Shown: piece by piece, positions 55,633 through 60,962 of the stretch
How the letters are laid out: each line of letters starts with the position of its first letter
How positions within the stretch are numbered: position 1 is the first letter of the stretch
Assembly (NCBI GenBank): GCA_033763795.1
Contig: JANRJV010000034.1
Span: 1 to 60,962 of the forward strand
Direction of reading: 5' to 3'
From: JAEUIV01 sp033763795
GTDB taxonomy: Bacteria; Planctomycetota; Phycisphaerae; Phycisphaerales; UBA1924
Length of the DNA stretch: 60,962 bases
Position numbers and translations under genes: made by a program
The notes under the pieces: generated by a model
Seen by the model: only the letters and a program-made list of their open reading frames with translations
Databases searched by the model: none
What the model was told of the DNA's origin: nothing

Positions 55633-56310
55633 ATGCCGCCAACCTCGTGGAAGAAGGGTGACCTGGTCGTCCATGCCTCCAAACCGGAGTGGGGCGTGGG
55701 GGAAGTTGTCACCGCGGCGTCGATCGTGCACGAGGGCGCCCCGTGCCAGCGGGTGAGCGTGCGCTTCACGCGGGCGGGGCTGAAGGACCTGTCGACGGCG
55801 TTTGCAACGCTGACGCCGGCGCCGGCGTCGCTGGTTGGCACGGCGTCGCGGCTGGAGAGCGCACCGGCGCCGGAGGCGCCCATCGCGGGCGCCCGGGGGA
55901 ACGGGCAGAACGCGCCGGCGCCCGAGCCGAACGACGTGTTCTCGGCGTCGGCGGCGGACCGGCGCGAGCTGGACGCGCGCCTGCGGGCGTTGCCCGAGCA
56001 GGCGACGGACCCGTTCACGACGCTGGCGACGCGGGCGGCGGCGTCGCTGGACCTGTACCGGTTTTCGTCGGAGGGCGGGTCGCTGCTGGATTGGGCGGCG
56101 GCGCAGACGTCGCTGAAGGATCCGCTGTCCGTGTACAGCCGCCACGAGTTGGAGCAGCACTTCGAGGCGTTCCGGATGGCGCTCGAATCGCACGTGCGGG
56201 AGGTCTTGCGCGAGTTGCGACGGCAGGATCCGTCGAAGCTGGCGGGGCTGTCGGCGAAGGCGCCGGCGCGGGCGCAGCACCTGCTGAAGCGGCTGGAGCC
56301 GGGCCGCTAG
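55633..56310 (+). CDS. DUF3553-domain protein
   Basis: This 225-residue protein has N-terminal residues 5-60 (KGDLVVHASKPEWGVGEVVT and RVSVRFTRAGLKDL) that match DUF3553, a small beta-barrel also seen near UvrD-type helicase tails. The rest is a Pro/Ala linker and a helical C-terminal domain with no match. A nucleic-acid-related adaptor role is possible but unproven. The frame is open upstream to 55486, without coding character. Confidence 0.7.
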   Translation: MPPTSWKKGDLVVHASKPEWGVGEVVTAASIVHEGAPCQRVSVRFTRAGLKDLSTAFATLTPAPASLVGTASRLESAPAPEAPIAGARGNGQNAPAPEPNDVFSASAADRRELDARLRALPEQATDPFTTLATRAAASLDLYRFSSEGGSLLDWAAAQTSLKDPLSVYSRHELEQHFEAFRMALESHVREVLRELRRQDPSKLAGLSAKAPARAQHLLKRLEPGR

Positions 56311-56527
56311 CGGGGCGCGCGGGCGTTGCGGGCGGGCATCATCCGTCACAGGCCGGACTCGGCGGAAGTGCGGGGCCGTGCGTGGCGCGGGGGCGAAATG
56401 GCCTCGGCGGTGTCGGGGGCGTGGGTTTTCTCGGACGAAGGCGGAAGATTCGGCGGGGCGTGCTTTTGCCGCGGCGTGGTGTATCTGTCTCTGTGTAGGC
56501 AACACACCCAGAGATGAGGAGAGAGCC

Positions 56528-56821
56528 ATGACCGAGAGCGACTTCCAGCAGAAACTCAGCGAACTTCTTGGGCAGATCGACACGCTCCCCGAGACGCAGC
56601 AGGGCCCGCTGCGGGAGCTCGCGGTGGAAACGCGCGAGCGGCACAACCGGATGCGCAAGGCGGTGTCCGAACTGCAGGAGTCGCTCGACTACCTCCGGCT
56701 GAGCGTCAAGTACCTCGTGTTTGACCTCGAGGCGACGCGCCGGGAGAACGAGTACCTCCGCAAGCTCATCGACTCGCAGGCGCGGCGCGATCCGGAATCG
56801 CGCGAGGACGACGGCGAGTGA
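56528..56821 (+). CDS. Short coiled-coil protein
   Basis: This 97-residue protein starts at ATG with GAGGAGAG seven bases upstream. It is almost all helix: an N-terminal amphipathic part (FQQKLSELLGQIDTLPETQQ) and a longer coiled coil (MRKAVSELQESLDYLRLSVK, then FDLEATRRENEYLRKL). The pattern looks conserved rather than random, but I recognise no named family. The 110 bases upstream contain likely promoter sequence. Confidence 0.65.
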   Translation: MTESDFQQKLSELLGQIDTLPETQQGPLRELAVETRERHNRMRKAVSELQESLDYLRLSVKYLVFDLEATRRENEYLRKLIDSQARRDPESREDDGE

Positions 56822-57020
56822 TTGATGGATGGTGCGCGGGGCGAGGCGTGCGGCGGACTGGCGAGGGACCAGGGTGAACGCGTGGCGCGTGGGCGGAGCC
56901 CGCGCCGGGCCGCGGCGATGGGCGCGAGCGATGAGGCGGGCGGAGCCCGCGGCGCGGGAAGAAGGATGCGGCAACAGGGACAGGCGGGCCGAGCCCGCGG
57001 CGGCTAAACTCCGGCTCGCC
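56822..57020. repeat. Intergenic GGGCGGAGCCCGC repeats
   Basis: Three near-copies of the self-complementary word GGGC(G/C)GAGCCCGCG lie at 56891, 56938 and 56986. Each can fold as a small hairpin (GCGGGC/GCCCGC). No gene is supported. Confidence 0.7.
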
Positions 57021-57111
57021 GGAGAGGTGGCCGAGCGGCTGAAGGCGACGGTTTGCTAAACCGTTATACGGGTTTTGGCCTGTATCGGGGGTTCGAATCC
57101 CCCCCTCTCCG
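57021..57111 (+). tRNA. tRNA-Ser (anticodon GCT)
   Basis: The acceptor GGAGAGG pairs with CCTCTCC. The anticodon arm ACGGT-TTGCTAA-ACCGT gives anticodon GCT (reads AGC/AGU). A long variable arm and GGTTCGAATCC T-arm are present. CCA is not encoded. It lies at the left edge of the accessory island. Confidence 0.96.
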
Positions 57112-57115
57112 CTTG

Positions 57116-57155
57116 AGCGGGAGACTCTCCTCGCGAGGGTCTCCCGCTTTGTCGT
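57116..57155 (+). terminator. Rho-independent-like terminator after tRNA-Ser
   Basis: A perfect ten-base stem (AGCGGGAGAC at 57116-57125 with GTCTCCCGCT at 57139-57148) has a 13-base loop and is followed by a T-rich run (TTGTCGTTT). It is well placed to end the tRNA transcript. Confidence 0.75.
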
Positions 57156-57453
57156 TTCTTCGCGATTCCTCGCCAGATTCCGCGATTCTTGAACGCTGAG
57201 AGACCCTTGGAGCCGCCGCACGGTGGCCTTCGGGCAGCTTTACCCCGAAAGTCTCTGGGGGCCGATTTCGGCAGTGTGGAATTCGAGGGTCGCTCTATTC
57301 GGACCTTGAACTGCGCGTTGCCCGAACGGATTTGTCCTTGTTCGCAAAGCCGCAGTGTGGACATCGGGCCGATGGTCGTGGTCGTCGCCCTGCCGAGCGT
57401 GTTGTGGCGAGACGGACCTCACGCTCAAACCTGGGGAAGCGAGACGCCGATGC
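57156..57453. other. Gene-free stretch between tRNA-Ser and the recombinase gene
   Basis: I see no gene or RNA. Leftward frames here only continue readings of the tRNA. This is where an island attachment site would be expected, but no direct repeat could be matched by eye. Confidence 0.4.
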
Positions 57454-59253
57454 TCACACTCCGATTGACTGAGCCTGCTGCGACCAGTCCAAGTGCTGGG
57501 CGGCGCGGAGCAGATCGGCGAGGGTGACGCTCGCTCCGAGCGTGCCGGTGAGGACCGATCGAAGGATCGTCGGGCTGAGCTGCGTCAGTGTGAGGATTGA
57601 GTGAACCCGTCCGGCGGTCACGCCGGCGCGCTGCGCGACCGACTCGATCGTGCGTTCCGCCCGTGTCAACTCGCAGCGCCAGGCGAAGGCCACACCGATG
57701 GCGCGGACGAGATGGTCGCGGGTGACCGGGCATCCGTCGGGTGTGATGGTGGTCAGCAGGTCGTGGCCGTCTGGGCTGAGGAGCACGCGGCGGCCGTCGT
57801 GGCGCTTGATCTGGATGCGGAGCGTGAGCGTCATGTGCTGGCCGCGGTCTTCGATCTCGGGGGTGAAGGGGCATGCCGGGACCGTTTTACTGCTCTCGCG
57901 GGCGTTCGCCGTGCGGTCGGCTGCGGGCTCGCGTGCCGCGTCGACGCAGGCGGCGATCCGCTCGTGGGCAAGCTCGACGGTGATCCGGTCCGGAGCAACC
58001 ACGACTCGATGAACAACCTCGCGGATCCAGCGGTCTCGTGCTTCAGGCTGCTGATCGCGCAAGTCGGCCTGATGGTGGTTCTTCAGGTGATCGAGCACCA
58101 GGCCGCGGACGAGGTCGTCGAGGTGCGCCGCGTTGATCGTCTTGATCGGGCAGGTCTTGAAACCCTGCTTTACGGCCTTCTGGCTGACGTAGTAGCGGAC
58201 GATGCGTCGTGCCGTGTCACCGCGAACGCTGCGGCAATCGTCTCGTTTCGACACCGGGCGCTGCACCGACCCCGGGCTCATGGCGTGCCCCTCGGAGGTG
58301 CGGATCTTGCCCTTGAGCAGGTGCGTGTGCGTCCACTTGTGGCGAGACTCGCGTTCGATCGTCCCCATGTTGGCATGGACGCGCTCCCATATCGCTTGAT
58401 CGATGATCGGTTGGTGGTGGCCCTGGTGAACCTCGGTCTGCTTGGAAACACCCTTGTTGTTGCGACCGCGGGTGTGGGCGATCTTGCCGATGTAGATCGG
58501 GTTGGTCAGGACTCTGTAGAGGAACGCGGCGGTGAGGGGACGTCCGCCGTGGGTCTTGCCGCGACTGCTGGTCCAGCGCTTGGTGGTCTGGCCTTCGGTT
58601 TTGAGCTTCGCGGCGAGGTCGACCAGCGAGCCGAGTTCGAGGTAGCCATTGAAGATCGCGCGAACCAACTCAGCCTCCGGTTCGATCACCCGGAGCGTGC
58701 GGTCGCCCGGCACGAAGTCGGCATCACCTTCGCACGGCAGCCGGTAGCCCAGCGGTGGCTGGCCGCAGACCCAGACGCCCTTGCGCTTGGTCGCGGCGAT
58801 CTTGTCGCGGATGCGTTCGCCCGCAACCTCGCGCTCGAACTGGGCGAACGACAACAGCATGTTGAGTGTGAGCCGGCCCATCGAGGTCGTGGTGTTGAAC
58901 TGCTGGGTCACAGAGACGAACGAGACCTTGTGCTCGTCGAAGGTCTGCATGAGCCGGGCGAAGTCGGCCAGGGATCGCGAGAGGCGGTCGACCTTGTAGA
59001 CCACGACAACGTCGACGCGGCCCTTGCGGATGTCGTCGAGGAGGTGCTGGAGACCGGGCCGGTCGGTCGAGCCGCCGGAGTAACCACCGTCGTCGTAGGC
59101 GGTGGCGATCGCCGTCCATCCCTGGTGCTTCTGGCTCTTGATGTAGTCGAGGCCGGCCTCGCGCTGGGCGTTGAGCGAGTTGAAGGCCATGTCGAGGCCT
59201 TCTTCGCTCGACTTGCGCGTGTAGACGGCGCACCAGACGATCGGCGTGGTCAT
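57454..59253 (-). CDS. Large serine recombinase (integrase/resolvase family)
   Basis: This 599-residue site-specific recombinase has an N-terminal resolvase domain (residues 5-150), with the likely nucleophile Ser15 in AVYTRKSSEEG and arginines in VVVYKVDRLSRS and ERIRDKIAATKRKG. The recombinase domain follows (PPLGYRL through YIGKIAHTRG). The zinc-ribbon region near 320-385 has lost most cysteines: the usual CxxC reads RTSEGH and the later pair reads YYVSQK, leaving only TCP. A C-terminal helix-turn-helix (ESVAQRAGVTAGRVHSIL) is present. It overlaps DUF2924 by four bases. Confidence 0.93.
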   Translation of the reverse strand: MTTPIVWCAVYTRKSSEEGLDMAFNSLNAQREAGLDYIKSQKHQGWTAIATAYDDGGYSGGSTDRPGLQHLLDDIRKGRVDVVVVYKVDRLSRSLADFARLMQTFDEHKVSFVSVTQQFNTTTSMGRLTLNMLLSFAQFEREVAGERIRDKIAATKRKGVWVCGQPPLGYRLPCEGDADFVPGDRTLRVIEPEAELVRAIFNGYLELGSLVDLAAKLKTEGQTTKRWTSSRGKTHGGRPLTAAFLYRVLTNPIYIGKIAHTRGRNNKGVSKQTEVHQGHHQPIIDQAIWERVHANMGTIERESRHKWTHTHLLKGKIRTSEGHAMSPGSVQRPVSKRDDCRSVRGDTARRIVRYYVSQKAVKQGFKTCPIKTINAAHLDDLVRGLVLDHLKNHHQADLRDQQPEARDRWIREVVHRVVVAPDRITVELAHERIAACVDAAREPAADRTANARESSKTVPACPFTPEIEDRGQHMTLTLRIQIKRHDGRRVLLSPDGHDLLTTITPDGCPVTRDHLVRAIGVAFAWRCELTRAERTIESVAQRAGVTAGRVHSILTLTQLSPTILRSVLTGTLGASVTLADLLRAAQHLDWSQQAQSIGV

Positions 59254-59897
59254 GAGTCACCTCCGTTGCGGCGTGGGCAATGCCTGTTGCCCGAGCGCGG
59301 GTCTTCGTCGCCAGAATTCTCCCGCGTCCTCAGGCCGAAGAACCGCGGGCCGGACCAGCGGGTGCCGGTGATCTCGCGGGCGATCTCGCTGAGGCTGGCG
59401 AAGGTCTCGTCGCGTCCCCCCAAGCGGAAGCGGCCGCCGTCAAGGACACAGACCTCATACCGGACCCCTTGCCAGACGCGGGAGAGCTTTGTAGCCGGTG
59501 TGAGGTCGCTCCCCGAGACCCGCGCTGTCGAAGCAGCGCCCCGCGGCCGGCGCTTCGCAGTTGGTACCTGCACGCCGTTCGCGTCTTCAGTCGCATCGAC
59601 AAGCGTGTTGTCCGCCGTCGCGGCTCGCATGGCGCGGGAGAGGAGCCGCCGCGTCTCCGCATCGAGGCCGCCATGGACGCGTTCCTGCGCCCGCCAAGCC
59701 AGTTCGCGGATGAGCAGCCGCTTCTGCGCCGGGGACGCCGCACGGCCCATGTGCCTCAGCCACAACTTTCGCAGATCCGCGATGGAAAGGTCCGTAAGGC
59801 TCTCGACATCGAGGGCATCGATCCTCGTCTCGCGTGGTTCGCCATCAAGCTGCGCAGGTCCGGGATGCTGGGCTTTCGGTTCGAGCTTCACGGTCAA
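59250..59897 (-). CDS. DUF2924 family protein
   Basis: This 215-residue protein has an N-terminal helical part (DLRKLWLRHMGRAASPAQKR). The C-terminal block LSRVWQGVRYEVCVLDGGRF, SLSEIAREITGTRWSGPRFF is the DUF2924 hallmark. Such proteins commonly accompany serine recombinases in phage-like islands. A role in DNA binding or as a recombination directionality factor is suspected but not shown. The four-base ATGA overlap with the recombinase shows a single transcript. Confidence 0.85.
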   Translation of the reverse strand: MTVKLEPKAQHPGPAQLDGEPRETRIDALDVESLTDLSIADLRKLWLRHMGRAASPAQKRLLIRELAWRAQERVHGGLDAETRRLLSRAMRAATADNTLVDATEDANGVQVPTAKRRPRGAASTARVSGSDLTPATKLSRVWQGVRYEVCVLDGGRFRLGGRDETFASLSEIAREITGTRWSGPRFFGLRTRENSGDEDPRSGNRHCPRRNGGDS

Positions 59898-60240
59898 CTC
59901 CCGCCGTTATCTGGGACTTCGCGCCCGTGGCGTTGATCCCTGCTCGGCGCACACACTGAGCCATGCAATCTCGGAGAGGGCAAGGGGATTCGGCGCACAT
60001 CCGCGCGAATCTTCAGTAGCCGAGTTCCGCAGGTCCGGAGAGCGGTCAGGCGACTCGCTGGCATCACGCATCACGAGTCGATGGCCCCAGCCCGATCGTG
60101 TGAATGGGCCGGAGTAGCTCCAGATGGACCTTGCTTTCTTGGCCTGTTGATGGCCCTATCCGTCGCGTGTCGGCAACGCCGCCGGCCTCGCGTGACCGTG
60201 GCGTGGTGCCGCGATCGCCATCAACCGAAAGGAATGTCGA
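59898..60240. other. Gene-free promoter region of the island
   Basis: This stretch separates the leftward recombinase operon from the rightward HARE gene. I see no supported gene; frames here have island-like mixed codon use and no good start. Promoters for both directions must lie here. A ribosome site AAAGGA is at about 60228-60233. Confidence 0.45.
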
Positions 60241-60681
60241 ATGGGTACGAAGAAGTCAGGACGTGGAAGCAGCAAGAACGCTGGCGTCACCACCAACAAG
60301 ACCGCATCGGTGGCGGGCATCGAGAAGGCCCGGAAGGCCGCGATCGCCGAGATCCAGCAGCGATCGGAGGGCAAGCTGAGCGCCGCGAGGAGTGCGAACA
60401 GGAAGACGGGGAAGCCACCAAAGGCCACCAAGGCAATCAAGCCCAAACGCCCGAGTGCACTGGACGCCGCGGCGCAGATCATCGCCGATGCCAACAAACC
60501 GATGAAGGCGCAGGAGTTGATCGAGCAGATGGCGGCCAGAGGCCTGTGGAAGAGTCCCAGCGGCAAGACGCCGGAGGCGACGCTCTATGCCGCCATCATC
60601 CGCGAGATCGCGGCCAAGGGTGCCGATGCCAGGTTCAAGAAGCGCGACCGCGGCCTGTTCGTGGCGGGCAAGCGACGGTAA
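60241..60681 (+). CDS. HARE-HTH domain protein
   Basis: This 146-residue protein has a Lys/Ala-rich, disordered N-terminal 70 residues. A winged-helix HARE domain follows (SALDAAAQIIADANKPMKAQ, LIEQMAARGLWKSPSGKTPE, ATLYAAIIREIAAKGADARF). The domain occurs in chromatin and restriction proteins and, in bacteria, on mobile islands. It probably binds DNA. AAAGGA lies seven bases before the ATG. It is the last gene before the CRISPR array. Confidence 0.85.
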   Translation: MGTKKSGRGSSKNAGVTTNKTASVAGIEKARKAAIAEIQQRSEGKLSAARSANRKTGKPPKATKAIKPKRPSALDAAAQIIADANKPMKAQELIEQMAARGLWKSPSGKTPEATLYAAIIREIAAKGADARFKKRDRGLFVAGKRR

Positions 60682-60738
60682 GAACCCTCTGAACAGCGAC
60701 ATCTCGGGATCAGCTCGGCGTCGCTGGGGCATTGTTCT

Positions 60739-60962
60739 GCGTTACTGGGGCCGCGGCTGATCAGCCGCGGAGGCACGAGACTGGGACTGTGGCGGAATGA
60801 CCGCCCGCGCTTCAATGGTGCCGCGGCTGATCAGCCGCGGAGGCGAGGACGCCCCTGGCGTCCGAGCACGGGTATACCGGCTTCAATGGTGCCGCGGCTG
60901 ATCCGCCGCGGAGGCGATTCGCCACCAAACGAGTCAGACGATGTGATCGTGCTTCAATGGTG
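60739..60962 (-). CRISPR. CRISPR array, leader-distal end, cut by window edge
   Basis: Four 36-base repeats start at 60739, 60809, 60880 and 60951 (the last truncated after 12 bases), with spacers of 34, 35 and 35 bases. The repeat begins GCTTCAATGGTG, holds the perfect palindrome CCGCGGCTGATCAGCCGCGG and ends AGGC. Read on the - strand it ends CCATTGAAGC, like the ATTGAAAC handle of type I arrays, so transcription probably runs leftward. The repeat at 60739 has four mismatches in its outer 12 bases, typical of the far (old) end. No cas gene lies in the window. Confidence 0.9.

Noticed and set aside
57021..57111. tRNA-Ser 3' end as island attachment site
   Set aside because: No direct repeat of the tRNA end was found to the right within the window, and large serine recombinases need not use tRNA genes.
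56766..57221. A 151-residue leftward frame containing GEGGIRTPDTGQNPYNG
   Set aside because: Another false translation of the same tRNA-Ser.
57056..57364. A 102-residue leftward frame ending in GGFEPPIQAKTRITV
   Set aside because: The ending is the known false translation of a tRNA-Ser; the frame runs into the tRNA at 57021-57111.

Overview
The window is very GC-rich and gene-dense, and most probably comes from a planctomycete, likely class Phycisphaerae. The signs are pseudopilin-like secreted proteins with a GYF_2 or FSLVE-type N-terminus, paired dockerin-like repeats, an extracellular HAF-type repeat protein with a PEP-CTERM-like tail, zinc ribbons of the CxxCGY...CPECG type, a divergent short rpoZ next to a stand-alone coaC, and several families of intergenic repeats. 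The genus is not recognisable by eye.

Layout. 1-8.8 kb: CDF cation transporter, aldo/keto reductase, HAF-repeat secreted protein, DinB protein, TrkH/KtrB potassium transporter, a membrane protein with a zinc ribbon, agmatinase and heme O synthase. 8.6-12.7 kb: tilS, a DUF2802-like anchored coiled coil, a small membrane protein and proS. 12.7-18.6 kb, all leftward: a Tat-type PGRP amidase, then a tightly packed operon ugd - DNA methyltransferase - membrane protein - asnB. 18.7-23 kb: methyltransferase, polyprenyl synthase, dockerin-like secreted protein, pseudopilin. 23.2-27.7 kb: hutU and hutH (the first two steps of histidine breakdown) flank an OsmC-PepSY pair. 28-37.2 kb: secreted coiled-coil protein, GNAT, zinc ribbon, HrpA helicase, GYF_2 pseudopilin, YggS. 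37.3-50.4 kb: peroxiredoxin, gpmI, SlyX-like, PagL-like protein, diguanylate cyclase plus Hpt, sugar isomerase plus Gfo/Idh/MocA oxidoreductase, a degenerate transglutaminase, thiS-thiG, apaG, SDR, GNAT, fumC. 50.4-57 kb: an AT-richer accessory gene, two tRNA-Ser genes, an AbgT transporter, rpoZ-coaC and small conserved proteins. 57.1-60.96 kb: an accessory island (serine recombinase, DUF2924, HARE-HTH) that runs into a CRISPR array cut by the window edge.

The strongest large-scale signal is an abrupt strand-composition switch at about 25.0-25.14 kb. To its left the + strand is C-rich and to its right G-rich, in genes of both orientations, and a dispersed intergenic repeat family flips orientation with it. 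The sign fits a replication origin or an inversion/assembly breakpoint. The switch lies inside what would otherwise be a hutH-osmC-pepSY-hutU operon.

For a new system, the best places to look are the island plus CRISPR array at the right edge, the foreign deoxyribosyltransferase-like gene at 50.4-51.3 kb, and a palindromic element that has entered two reading frames (proS and asnB).
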